Assembly (NCBI GenBank): GCA_022376515.1
Contig: WTXI01000005.1
Location: 434,001-498,000, forward strand
DNA: 64,000 nucleotides
From: Lactifluus volemus
Taxonomy: Eukaryota > Basidiomycota > Agaricomycetes > Russulales > Russulaceae
Reading direction: 5' to 3'
The position numbers and the translations under genes were made by a program. Below the pieces are notes generated by a model that was not told the origin of the DNA, searched no databases, and saw only the letters and a program-made list of their open reading frames with translations. The first letter of the stretch is position 1. Every line of letters starts with the position of its first letter. This document shows positions 46,101 through 57,874 of this stretch, one piece after another.

Positions 46101-48003
46101 CACACGATTGCGCGTTCTGCTGTCTGGACAGGCGGCGAGAATCACGGCATTATCGGGCCAAGGTCGCAAAGATGAACTACATAGACAGTTGACGCGCGAG
46201 CTGAGCAATAATCTCAACGTCCTCGAACACAACGTGTCGAAACTCAAGGCCGAGCGTGACGTGGCACTCGTCGAGATGGAAGAGATTACTGCCTCCAGAA
46301 GGTGCTTATGTGTGCTCTACTTTTACAGGATTACCTGTCGCTGAAACGGTATTTTATCCCAAAGCTCGGAGGCCCTACCTGACAGAGCAGTGGCCACCCT
46401 CAGCCGGTCATTGTCGACCCGTCTAGACGGCCTCAAGGCTGAGTACAAAAGCGAACTGGTGTCTCTCGCCGACGAACGCGAGACGCTGCAACGCGAAATT
46501 GCCGAGCTCCAGTCCGCACGAGACGTCTTTTTAGAGGAGACGACGATGCTCAATGCGCGCAATGAGGAACTTGCCCAGCTCAACGCTCATTATATGCGGC
46601 GCATTGAGGCGGCCTCGTCCGAGCCTCGCGAGAAACACCCGTTGGACCAGCGTTTGCACTCTGCGAACGGCTCATCATTGGGGGCCTCTCCTGCGGATGA
46701 CGGCGTCGACTCGACCAGATACGCCAAGGCTCAAAAGCAGGGCCCTTCTTCGGGCGACGCGACGTTGCGCGTGTTCAAGTGGCGCGGGCACAATCACAAG
46801 GATGTGTCTCCTGCATCACCGGCGCCGGAAGGTGCCAACGAAAAGAGCCTGTCTAAACACACTTTCCAACAGGTCAGCGTGCTACGGTTCACAAAGTGCG
46901 ACCACTGCGCAGAAAAGCTATGGGGCTTTCAGGCTCGTTGCCAAAGTACGAACGCGATCATCCCTTTTCGTCTGTATCTCATACTAAGAACTCCCCCCCC
47001 CTCCCATGGTCTAGTTTGCCATATTTCTGTACACCCACGCTGCCAACAACACGTGCTGGTCACTTGCTCACCACAGAGCTCTCGTCGGGACGACGGGTCT
47101 GCGATGAATTCTTTGCGTGCGTCTATTTTCTTCCAAAAGTCCGAGCGGTGAACGTCTTGATCTAAATGCGCTTATTTCTTTCCAGAACCGTCTGTGTTCG
47201 GCCGTGAACTCACGGAACAAGTGCGCGCGGATGCCAGGTCAACGGACAGGATGGTGCCGCTCATCGTCGAGACGTGCATCGCTGCCGTGGAAGCCACTGG
47301 TGAGCTTCTGTGCCAGGATGGTCGACATCTATCGCGTCTAACTAAAAGTCGATGCCGTAGCTTTGGACTATGAGGGTATTTATCGCAAACTGGAGGATCT
47401 GGACAGTCAAAGTTGATCACGCAACTCTTCGAACGGGGCGACTATGCGGCGTTTGACCTCCTCGACAGTGAACGGTTCAACGATATCTGCAGCGTGACTT
47501 CGGTTCTCAAAACATATTTTCGCTCGCTCCCTAACCCTCTACTGACTTATGTCCTTCACGACGAGTTCGTCTTGGCATCCTCCATCTCCGACCCGGTCCA
47601 GAAGTCCAACAAGTACGCGGACTTGGTCAAACAGCTTCCAACGGAACACTATTATACCCTTCGCGTGCTTATGCACCACCTCCACCGGTTCGTCTGCCCA
47701 TGTAATTTATTTTTCGCATGCTCACCAATATTCGTGATCTTCACCCCGTAGAGTCCGAGAATGCCATGCTCAGAACCTGATGACTTCACGTAATCTAGGC
47801 GTTGTCTTTGGACGTACGTGTCAAAATTTCTTTGCAGTCATTTTTCGAGTATCGCTTACCCGTCGACCAACGCAGCCACGTTGATGCGCTCCCGCAACCC
47901 TGGAGCAGAGTTTAGTGACATGGCCGGCAAGGCGCTGACCATCGAATGGCTCGTCGAAAATGCGCACACAATTTTCCCCCCAATTTCGACATCGTTGCAC
48001 TGA
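43117..48003 (+). CDS. LIM-C1-RhoGAP GTPase-activating protein
   Basis: Stimulates GTP hydrolysis by Rho-type GTPases and so controls polarity and wall synthesis (compare fungal Rga1/2, Lrg1). From ATG 43117: LIM1 (CPGCHLTV ... FFHIDCFKCAKC ... CSNC) split by an intron at about 43293-43348, then LIM2 (CSLCQQPILDEA ... AHCFKCRSC ... YCMKC). A long Ser/Pro-rich region follows (43760-45700), then coiled coil (VAQSEYEVELKSRRDAEAEV; 46390-46600). A C1 zinc finger comes next (HTFQQVSVLRFTKCDHCAEK, CHISVHPRCQQHV, 46858-47075). The RhoGAP domain starts VFGRELTEQVRAD, has the arginine finger in YEGIYRK, and continues TYFRSLPNPLLTY and NLMTSRNLGVVFG. Stop at 48001-48003. One base appears missing after the arginine-finger region (CGCAAACTGG at about 47383). 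Confidence 0.88.
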
Positions 48004-49391
48004 TTGTTTCTCTCCGTCCAAACTTTTTTTTTTCTTGAACTATTTTTTTTACACGCCCGTCTCCGTGTTGTCATAACCCGCCTTGGCCCACCCACAATGT
48101 GTTTCCATTGTTGCGCAAACATCTTTCCTTTAACGCATATATACCAACCCTTCCGAGTTCCTCCATTCCCTCTCTTGGTTTTTTCATGAAGACTTAAGTG
48201 TTAATTATCCGATGCCTCTACGTGGATATACCCCCCGAGGACAGGCCGCCGCATCTATGTGCGAATGGGGGCTGCCCTCCACTCATGCGTTTCCCTCCCT
48301 TCTGCTTCCCATCTCTCCGACGACGATCTAGTCGTGTATCTGTTGGTTAGCTTGGATTTTGTATATTGTTAAATCCTCAGGATGCATACGTACTCTAGAG
48401 TATTAAACCATTTTTATTTTAGACATTGCGAAACAGTTACAACTGATCATGTATCGCAACCTCAAGTATCGAAATATGGTGCCCTACTTTGATCTGCAAA
48501 TCGCCTACCGCCACTACGAGCTGCTGTGGCGATTGGACGGGTCCTGTTGTGGGCGAAGAGAGTCAGGGATGGATATTGATGGATGGCTGTACACCCGTCA
48601 TGGCTTTGATGATACGAATCCCCCCCCCGTGGCTAAGGTGTATAAACTACTTCACAAATAGTGTACCAGCGGGGTCCCGTGGATCGAATCCATTCACACT
48701 TTATCGAGGCCTACTAGTACTGATGGTGACATTTCTCATAGAAGCTAAAAGAGGTGAGTGACACCTGTCGAGTTGAAGCATCCGAGTCGCTAGCATGTGA
48801 AGTTCAAGGACGACACGACAGTGACCTGAGTAAGGCAACGCGTTATCCTGGCAGTTCTCACTGGGGCCGTCCGGGGTCCGTCCAAGGTGCGAAAGAGGCG
48901 TCCGTCAGATCGATGCCAAACTGCTAAACTGTTACCATCATCAGACGCGAGAAAGTCTACCCATCGCATATCATAACGAACAGCCAGCCACAGGTGGAGA
49001 AACAACTGAATTGAATAGGAGCGATAGGAAGCCGTCATTGTTCACGATGTGTCGCGCATGGAAGTATACTTTATATCACAAAAGCTGGATTGTCCGACGG
49101 CCAAGCCAACGGTGAGATTTTTGAATCGTGAAGACGAGAGTGATAGTGCGGATGTACTAGTGGATATTGTGTCCGTATCCGCAGTTCATAACGCAAGAAC
49201 TCCAGCCTAGTTGACGTGGACTGAGCGTACCGTATCTTACTATTAGACCTACTAGTACGGGTATCCGTTCCAAGCCTAATGCATAATGGTATGCTCGGTT
49301 TGGTGTCGCACCTCTTTCCCCCTGCGTTCCAGAGGCATATTTATACTGACTACTCAGTCACCTCAATCGCCCTTAACCTCCAATAACAAAC
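48004..49391. other. Intergenic 1.4 kb
   Basis: No gene supported; small frames such as the one at 48449-48661 lack any recognisable pattern. A TATA-like ATATTTATA near 49337 lies about 50 bp before the next start codon. Confidence 0.5.
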
Positions 49392-50341
49392 ATGAACCAT
49401 CAAAGTGTGAGAGCTATCCTGACCCGGTAAGAAAAATGGATTTCGGGTGTTACTTTTGACCTAATCTGTTCTCGTAGTCTCTTCTCGTCGACGGGTTCTC
49501 TCCCGCAGTTTCACGAGTAAATCGGCTGAGTTTATATGGCCATCTACTCAAGACCAGGCCATCCCAACTCCTACCCTCTTATCGCTTCCTGGGAGGGAAA
49601 GCAGTTCTTTGTTGCCCAGCACGTCCCTGATATCTCCCACCACCGTTTCCCGACCAGCCAGGCTGGGTCCTCGACCGCACCTTCGTGATCAGGGAGCTAT
49701 GTACCTCAGACGTTGTGGTTGCCGCAAACTGTTCCGGATAGAAGACAGTACGTCGAATTGGCGGAGTTACAACTGCCCATATTCTTCGAGTCTTTCAACG
49801 GAAGACTTGGTTATTCACTTGACGATGCTGCATGTGGCCGGTTCGGTGATCTTCGCAACGGTCAGAACTTTGCGCCACTCAGGCGACGACACACATTTAC
49901 ATCGGAGTGAGTGACATTCTCGCTGCGCTTGTACCGATCTTCCAGCCACTGACTTTATTTACACATTAGTGGCTCGGTTACGAGGGTTCAGACGCCAAGT
50001 GCAAACTCGCGAAACGAGCACACCAATCCCATTACCATTGCTAAGTTTGCACAACACTTGCACGATCTGTGGATGCCTTTCTTCGGGTAAGCGTCCCGAG
50101 GCACTACGAGAGTCGCAGTACTGAATCATCTTATGCCAGATTGCCAACCAGCCCTCACCATCCGCAGTACCCCCAATGGCACATCGGTCCAGGGTTTATT
50201 GACCGCAATAGCATCATCATCATTGGCGCGGTCCACGTGTCTGCAGGAAGCTGGATGCCTATCATCCAGCTTAACCGTTACATCCTTAGTCCAGAAAATA
50301 ACTCCACGTTATCCAAGGCCAGGGATTCCTTTGGTTCATGA
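49392..50341 (+). pseudogene. Interrupted gene of a conserved-looking unknown basidiomycete family
   Basis: I do not know the function. An ATG at 49392 (MNHQSVRAIL) follows a TATA-like box. Coding blocks then appear in changing frames: WVLDRTFVIRELCTSDVVVA, YVELAELQLPIFFESFNGRL, GYSLDDAACGRFGDLRNGQN, an intron at about 49910-49970, FRRQVQTRETSTP, NPITIAKFAQHL, RSVDAFLR and QWHIGPGFIDRNSIIIIGAV with HVSAGSWMPIIQL. The blocks look like a single evolved protein. Besides introns, at least three one-base losses are needed to join them (around 49990, 50025 and 50065). It is either a recent pseudogene or a real gene with sequence errors. Confidence 0.45.
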
Positions 50342-50690
50342 CATGCCCCACCCATTCATTTAATTGAAATGGCAGCATGATCCTAGCTGACACACGAGAG
50401 GCAGGAGAAAACATAACCATCCTCATCAGGAAATTGTACAAATACTTAGATTTGCAAGCTGTCCCAAGTAGAAAAGCTGAAAGTGGCAAAGTCAGGTTTT
50501 GTTGTGCTATGTAAAATGACCACAACTATTTAAAAGGTATAAAGGTGAACAAGTTGAAGCATTGTAAATCTAGTTCGTCAGCAATTGGCCCTAAACAAAA
50601 ACCAAAACATGAATGATTTTATCCAAAAAGATAGGCAAATTTTAATATCGGAGACCTCGCCTCCATCCCAAAATCAGGTATTGGTATTTG

Positions 50691-51950
50691 TCACTTTCCC
50701 AACAGAGCGACGACGGAGTCGACGAGGCATTTTCCGAGTCGAAGTCGATCAGAGAAGAAGTGATTTACAAACATCCCATGTCGAGCACACCCGTCGAGCA
50801 TGAGCGTGCCCCACAGGAGTGTCCACAGCATGGTCCATGACCAACCAAGAAGACCTCGCACGCGCAACCCGGTCGTTTTCTTAAATACCTCTCCATGACG
50901 ACGCCGAGACCCATGAAAAGGAAGAACCCTCCGAGGGTGCTGAATTCCATACCGCTCCCGAGCCCCCACAGCCCGACATGATGAAGCACGGCGGACACAC
51001 CGAATGCACCCATTATCGCACCGGGCAGTCCCAGGAGTGCGCCACCTGGACGGGCCCCCAAGACGGTGAAGAGGTGTCGGAGGGCCTGGTGCCAACGGTA
51101 GCTCCAGAACTCTCGGATCGAAGTGGACATCCACGGTCGGCGCAAGAAGGGTGGCCAATGCGAGGCTGGCTGGCGAAAGATAATTCGTCCATCAAGGTAG
51201 CGACGTGATACGGCGCATCGAGGGTCGCGCACACGAATAGGCCGCCCCAGATGGCGGCAAATGCTGCCAAGGCAGTGCTACGAATGGGGCCAAGATTCGG
51301 GTCGAAGAGACTGCCACCTCCGGGGTTGTTGACAGAGGGACAGACAATATGGATGATATGTTGCGAGGCGTCGATCAAGGTGCACTTTAAGAGCAGTTTG
51401 ACCAAAATCGAGGTGATAGAGGGCGACAGGGTGCCCTGGCGGGGGAATGGTGTATGTGACCAAGACCATCCGATACCGCGTGCATTGCAAATGAGATCGA
51501 AGGCGTCGATGAGAACATTTGAGAAGGACAACGGACGCTCAATAGGAAGACCGTTCAGTAATTCGTATCTCCTTAATGGTTTCCTGGTGAATGTCCGTTC
51601 AATTGATATCAGCGCCACGGTGAACATTGCGACTACATCACCAGTTTCAGAAAAGGATATGTTAGACATGGAACATGGATAGAAAACGTACGACATGCAG
51701 TAGATTCCAGAAAGCGAGCCCATCAGCGCTCTGAAACAGGGCAGTTGCGCCAACGACGCTGAGATATCCAATCTACGGCACACTTCCAAGCCTGCCATAT
51801 GATGAAGGGCAAGAGCAAAAGTTTAAGAAGGAACGTGTTGGGAAGGATAGCGAGTACTGCAAGCAGATAGAAGCTCGAGAATAGGGGAAGGCCCGCGGTA
51901 GCGGTTGACGGTTGACGAAGAGCGGGATCTGGTGGATGAATGAACACCAT
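50691..51950 (-). CDS. MBOAT / wax synthase-like acyltransferase
   Basis: Fungal MBOAT_2-type multi-pass membrane protein; relatives transfer acyl groups to alcohols or terpenoids. Start ATG 51950 (MVFIHPPDPAL). Hydrophobic spans follow (FSSFYLLAVLAILPNTFLL, GDVVAMFTVALISIERTF, STALAAFAAIWGGLFVCATL). The family signatures are ALDL-type FDLICNARGIGWSWS and RPWMSTSIREFWSYRWHQAL, with the putative catalytic His in VSAVLHHVGLW. The C-terminus VDSVVALLGK stops at 50691. The reading frame is interrupted by apparent single-base losses near 51790, 51165 and 50885 (AAAA run), so the gene is either a young pseudogene or affected by sequence error. No biosynthetic cluster partners are adjacent. Confidence 0.75.
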
Positions 51951-53539
51951 GAAGGTTGGTAAAGAGAACTTGAACGTGCATCGCTTACGCTTCAATGACT
52001 TCTTGGTCGTTTCTCTTCTCTTCCCTTGCCCATTTGCTCCGAGCATGTACAAACAAAATAGTGCCAAATACGGTGAATTGCTCGAAGGTCAAGTCTATTG
52101 CATTCAATTCAGCGTTTTCACCATCCATATTATTTATTATATGCAACCTCACACCTGTCTTCCTTTCGCTGAAAATGTAGCATCACAAACCTCCCGCCTC
52201 GACCTTCGCTCGATCTATGCAGGCAGTCTCTACAAACCGCAGAGCGAAGCCATCACTCAATTACCGAACCCAGCTCATATTTTGTCACGACAGGCCTTCT
52301 CAGCATCACGCAGTGCGTCATACGCAGCGTGATCATCCCACCTTTCTACGTCAGATCGTCATTCCTCTCAAAGTCGAAGTTACAGGTGGTGAATAACAAC
52401 AATAAGATAACAGTGATTTCAACTACTGTAGTACGCTGTCCTGAGATTCAAGTTTATCTGACGGCTGCCGCACGCGCTCGGCCGAGCGCCATCCCCGTGC
52501 CTGCTGCGTGCAGCGGGTGCAATGATGACTGACCACCAGCCAAAGGTGTCCAGTACAATCATGTGCCAGGTGCAGTCCCATCAAATCAAACCATATCTGT
52601 TGGGCCCCGAGTACGGTACCAAATATAACCATTGGAAATGGAGCCTCTGGTTCCAATGACGCTGCACCTGCGCCATCAAAGCTACGACTCCATGCTTCAT
52701 ATGACTTCACAGGTACCAGGGGAGTTGACGGATATAATTAGGGGAATTCAAAGTTTTTAACAGAACAATCATCTCGGTCAAATTCCGTAGTTTCTTCAAG
52801 CGATGTTTTCGGCGCCGCATCCGTGCCGCACATTTGGCACAAAGCTTTCCCGGTCTCTCGAATTCATATTTGCCCTATCTATCTCTATCTATGACACCTA
52901 TCCATCATTTACAAGTCCCTTGAACCAGCTATTTCCGTGTCTGTCTGTCAGGGGCGTGCTGCTGCTAGTATGGAAGCAGGTACTACTGTACCTGCTTTCC
53001 ATGCTAGCAGCACGCCAGTGTTGTTCCCAGATTGAGTGGGGCAGCAGCCCTGGCAATAATCATAAGCTCCAACTCGGCTGCAACCGCTCGCTACGATTTC
53101 TCCGCAAAAAACGTGACAAGATTAACTCCACCCATCAGTGCATCAGCGCCCCATGTGCGCCGCCACCGCCCTTGGACAGCCCCATTTCGGCCCCCTCTAG
53201 TGGTCGACACAAGACCTTGCTTTAAGACAAAGAAGGTATGATATCGAGTGAGAGACAAATTCTTCCTTATTCGATTCCGCACGTATATAAGGCGCAAAGT
53301 CGATATTCAGTTACTTTATATATCTCACTCTTCACCCCCTCACCTACTTTCCCTTTTCCCCAACCCCCATCCCGACATCTCCCAGCCAGGGAAAACGATA
53401 ACCTGCTCAACTTCTTAATCCACTGCAAGAAAAACATAAAAAAGCTATCGAAATACAGGTGCTCACTTCTTTCTAACAACAATGATGACGATGGTCAAAT
53501 GATGGTGAATGATGTGTATGAGTGAGTACGGCGCCGTTC
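51951..53539. other. Intergenic 1.6 kb with a strong hairpin
   Basis: No coding gene supported. The hairpin at 52953-53016 is listed separately. A few ATG frames at 51940-52330 and 52803-53225 have no recognisable pattern. Confidence 0.5.
52953..53016. repeat. Near-perfect inverted repeat (64 nt hairpin)
   Basis: GGCGTGCTGCTGCTAGTATG and the following GAAGCAGGTAC pair with GTACCTGCTTTCCATGC and TAGCAGCACGCC across a 4-nt loop (TACT, 52984-52987). The stem is about 28 bp with a 3-nt bulge (one extra CTG), one mismatch and one A bulge. It lies between genes and has no T-run immediately after it, so it is not a simple terminator. Confidence 0.8.
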
Positions 53540-56500
53540 TTATTTGTCTGCTTCCATCATGTCCCCGTCGTTTCCATCCTCGGCCCACGGGCTAAACTTG
53601 ATTTTACGCGGGCGCGGCATTGATCCGCCCAACTCGCGCAGCCAGCCGTGTCCCGCCGCGTCGATGGTGTGACCTCCCACATGAAGCCAAGGCAAGCCTG
53701 CGGGAGGGGGAGGAGGCGGGTTGCTCGGCGCCGTGGTGGTAGCGGCACCAGGAAGAGTCGGCGCATGGGGTGGTGTGAGCACGGGGGAGGTCGGCACCTC
53801 GCTCAAGCTCGGCAGTCGCTCTAGACTGGTGTTGGTCGACCCGCCAAGGGCACGTTGCAGCGCCTCGCGTTCCGCTGGCGACGGAGCAAACGCACGCATC
53901 GTTGCAAGGCCCGAGAGGAAGCCAGGCCTACTGCCATTACAATTGCTGGCCGCCGTTGTGCTGCCGTTGGCGCTATCGCTACTGCTGCTGTTGCCGCTAC
54001 AGTAGCCGTTACCGCTGCTACCACATCCGCCGCCCGATATCGGAAAGGTGGTGGACGTCGAGGCGTTCAAGCCGTCGGGCCCACGGAACAATGGCCTCCC
54101 TGAAAAGTTGAAGACCTTGGCATCAGGGTTGAGACCCCTGCGTGGCTCACTGCCGTCAATAGTCGAGCGTCTTTCCTTGTCCGCATTCTGCCACCATCTG
54201 AGTCGTGCTTCATGTGAAGGTGCAGTCGTGATTGGCGAAGCAACTGCTTCCGAGTTGCCACGCGACGGCCACACACGTTGACCGTCCATCGGGTCGGAGG
54301 TGATTCGATGGCGAGGCGGCGGGCGTATCTCGAACGGCTCAAATGCGTCTGTGGCGTCATTATCGGCGCCGGGGAAAACATGACATTGCATGTTGGAGCC
54401 TACAACGGGAACAGACTCAGGGACTGCAGGATGACGGGGCCAATCGCGACCGAGAAAGGTGTTGTTGTCGGATTGGAAGTTTTTGGACAGCATATCCTCT
54501 GGCGTTCCGATGACGTCTCCGACAGTAGCGACTGCAGACATGCCATTATCAAGAGACCGAACGGGACTGATTGGAATGAACGGAAACGTACGCCTTACGT
54601 TTGCGACATCAGAGGAGTCGCCGAACGGCAGAAACTTGGAATGGTAGTGACTGGGATTGGACAGCGACGCTAGATCTTCATCAAAAATGGAATATCCCTT
54701 CGCAAGGCGGGCGACCGATTCGGGAGCTCCAATGGGCTCTAACTGTACCTGTGAAGGTGCGTGATATCCGATACCGGGGGGAGGTTGGGCGTTTGGAGCA
54801 CAGAGATGCGGCGAGCTGCGGGTGGGCACGGCCGTTCTGGAACTACGCTCGCGCTCACGATCCGAATCCTTTTCCAGTGGAGTTGGGAACGGATCCATTC
54901 TAGATTCTAACGCAAGGCTCGGTTGCTTGGTATCGGCGAGAGGGATTGGCTCCCAGGGGTCCTGCGACTTCTTGAGGATGAAGTCATACTTGGGATTTTG
55001 TTGCTCGCGCCGCAACTCTTCGGCTTTCTCTCGGGCGGCCACCAATGCTGTGCGCTCCCGTTCGATGGACTCCTCGAGCTCATGTACACGGATATTGAGC
55101 GCCGTCACGACCTCTTCTGCAACCCGAACCTCTCGCCTGCGGTGCTTGACTCGAGAGCGGATGTCCAGCTCCTCTTGTACCGCTGCCTCACCGGCGGCAA
55201 GGACCGCCGTTTCATCCTGTTGCACTTGCGCCTCAAGAGCACGGATCTCCACGCCGAGTCTCTCGATTCGGGTGCCGGCTTCTTCTTTGGCTTTCTGGAC
55301 AGCACGAAGGCGACGTTCGGCATCACGTTTGCCGGCCTCAGCCACTCGTCTGCTCTCCTCTAGGGTTTTTGTGCGCACTTTGAGCTCGCTGCGGGCCGCG
55401 TCATCGGTACGCTTCGCTTCACGGACGGTGTTCAACTCGGCACTAAGAGCGGCATCTGCTGCGGTGGCTACGCTAGTATGGTCAGACAACTGGTTGTGCA
55501 GTTCGCGGTTGAGGGCAAGGGTTTGATTTATTTGGCAGTCGAGCTCCGTCACGGCAGGGACAGATTCGAAATCTGGAGTTCCCTTGGAAGTCGCAGGTGG
55601 CAGCGAAGAAGGATAATGAGGTGGGGAAGATGGAGGACGATCAGGAGGGGGAGGTTGAGGAGTGGGTAAGGACTGGCTATGGTTGGGAGTATGGAGAGGC
55701 AAAACAGCAGATTTTGGAAGCGGTGGTGGTGTGGAACTGCGTCGCGACGTTGATTGATCGCGAGAGCGCAACTTTGGAGGTGCCGAACGTTGCAGCGTGC
55801 GAGTCGTGGAAGGGAATGGAAGGCCTGGACAGAGACGGAGGGGTAGCAAAAAAAAAAAGTGAGTAAAGAATCTTATCGCAATCATCATTAAGCTTTACCG
55901 TTGTAATCCTCAAGTCTGTCAAGGGTCTTAATGTTTAATATACCAGAGCTCCAGCCTTCTTCATCGCACTTGGCATGAAGACCGGGACGAGGTGACCAAG
56001 CGGGATCGACGATGCCGCCTCGCCACCACCTACCGAATGCACCAACGAACCATGTCTCTTGAAAAGAAGAAAGATCGGGATCGGCAGTGCTTGTGTTGTC
56101 ACTCGGCGCTGAGAGGACGGCATCATGAGACAACGGATGTGACTTGTGATTAGGGATGACGGCGGCGATAGTGAAAAGACCAAAGCTATGAAAAGCATGC
56201 CGGTGGGTGCGAAGAGCAACAGCAGCACGATTAGAAAAATGAAAAGCGGAGGATCCTGATTCGAGTGAACGACAGGTTGAGGATGATTGAGTTGAAGATG
56301 AGCGGTAGTTCGTGATCGAGCGCTCCGAGTCTGCGGGATCAGAATCTGCGGGATCATCGAGGCGGGAGAGGTGATGACGGAAGGACTGCTCGGTAAGATA
56401 AGAGCGAAAGGAAGTTTCGGATGGGTTTGAGAGGTAAGCTAGAAAGAGGTGAAGACGGTGAGTGAGAACGTAGAGGGCCGACATGAAAGAAAACAAGGGA

Positions 56501-56712
56501 AGGGTGAATGGGATCACATCGTGCTACGCCCACGGGGGGGACGGAAAAGGAAAGGGAAAAGAAAAGAATAAAGATGGTAAAGGGGGATACTGACCGAGAA
56601 ACAGGAAGAGAAAAAGAAAAAGAGTAGCAATGAACATGGACCTGAACTCTATGCGGGTGTTGAGGAGAGTGAAGGACCATCGAGGGGTGGTGATGGTGGA
56701 GGTTGCTAGCAT
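53540..56712 (-). CDS. Membrane-anchored coiled-coil protein, unknown function
   Basis: Two long minus frames (55888-56517 and 53540-55888) are joined by a GT-AG intron (donor GTAAAG at about 55896, acceptor CAG at about 55827), giving DRLEDYNG then LPFPSTTRTL; without it the first ends at a stop. N-terminal exons are hydrophobic (MSALYVLTHRLHLFLAYL) and contain the conserved-looking FVGAFGRWWRGG and EEGWSSGILNIKTLDRL. The middle, about residues 330-540, is coiled coil (RTKTLEESRRVAEAGKRDAE, RIERLGVEIRALEAQV). The C-terminal 480 residues are disordered, ending PRKIKFSPWAEDGNDGDMME. The 5' end is unsettled: exon 1 from 56712 (MLATSTITTPRW) does not splice cleanly, and MSALYV at 56484 is an alternative start. 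Confidence 0.6.
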
Positions 56713-57032
56713 GAGACCTAAAATACCGAAAGCGAAGGAAAGAAACAAGTTGAGCGAAGGGTAAATTGATTCGCGGTCGCAGACCCAAGTAGGATTGTGA
56801 TCGTCGAGATCAATAGACGTCGCCGTCGTAGAACGGGACGGGTCGTCCCTGGCTATTAACTTTGACTCGAACCCTCAGCTCAGCCAGTCAATTCGACATC
56901 CCTAGCCCAATTCTTTTTATTTATTATTTTTATATTATCGCAATTTAACACCACGTATACCCCCGATATTTATCCCTGCCACATTAATATATTGAATGAA
57001 TGGTGATTGGTTGAGATTCTATATGACACCCT

Positions 57033-57730
57033 TCAACTCGTACCCGCAGTCGGCTCTGACGTTGGAGGTGGTGGTTCCTCAGCTGAAATATTCATTTCAG
57101 CCTCTATCCGTTCACGCGCCCGTACCACCTTTGACTGCACGTAATGTGAATGCCGAGGCCCTGGCTGGCCCCGCGCACCCGGTGCTGGCATTGGTGGTGG
57201 TATCTCTGGCGGCGCGTTCGCCTTGAATAGGTGCTCATAGTTCTGATCGGAAACAAGAAGAACCGGAGTGCCACCCGTCAACAAAAAGATCGGTGAACAA
57301 ACAAAACGGACACACGCACCTGTAGGATCCGCTCCATACCATCCTCCCGTTTCGTGTTTAGAATGAGATGCGCTTCGTCCAGTGTCATCCGATGCTCCCG
57401 CGTTAGCTTGTCTGTCACAGAACCCGTCGTGGCATTTCCGACCCCCGCGACATCCGAGCCAATCACGCCTTGCGGTCGGTGTTTTGCATCTGCGTGAAAG
57501 AGGAAGAAAAAAAAAGTCGCCAAGTTGCCTCAAACTGAGAAATCACAGGGTCACAGTCGGACGCACTTTTCGCCGCCTGACGAGCGGCCTCCAGTAGAGC
57601 CTTGCCAAATATTTGTGTCCCCGTGATGAGGATTTGAATGATGATTTTTGGAGCCGACTGGGTGGGGAAGAAAATTTGTTGGGTGCCATTTCATCTATCT
57701 CATAACGATCAAAACCGTGGCACATACCAT
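57033..57730 (-). CDS. PAM16: TIM23-motor subunit PAM16 (Tim16)
   Basis: Pam16 is the J-like partner of Pam18 in the matrix-side import motor of the mitochondrial inner membrane. The first exon is just the start codon: ATG at 57728-57730 is followed directly by GTATGT; acceptor CAG then gives SAPKIIIQILITGTQIFGKA, LLEAARQAAK. A second intron (with a long T-run) leads to NAKHRPQ and the degenerate J-like domain MTLDEAHLILNTKREDGMER with ILQ. A third leads to NYEHLFKANAP, a Pro-rich loop, and SHYVQSKVVRARERIEAEM, stop at 57033. About 155 residues. The diverging RPA43 gene starts 144 bp away. Confidence 0.92.
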
Positions 57731-57874
57731 ACTATTGCACGTCGGACGGGTCGGGGTTGGGAGTTGATACGTTGATGGACGGGCGGAGAACGGAGCCAGA
57801 ACAAACGAGCGCCAAACTTCTCCAGGCGTTGCCAGAGCCACGTGGCTGGGAGAGATGATGGCGACGGCCCGGAT
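57731..57874. promoter_or_regulatory. Divergent promoter between PAM16 and RPA43
   Basis: About 144 bp (177 bp if RPA43 starts at 57908) separates the start codons of a mitochondrial import gene and a Pol I subunit gene. No TATA box is seen. Shared control is inferred only from spacing. Confidence 0.4.
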
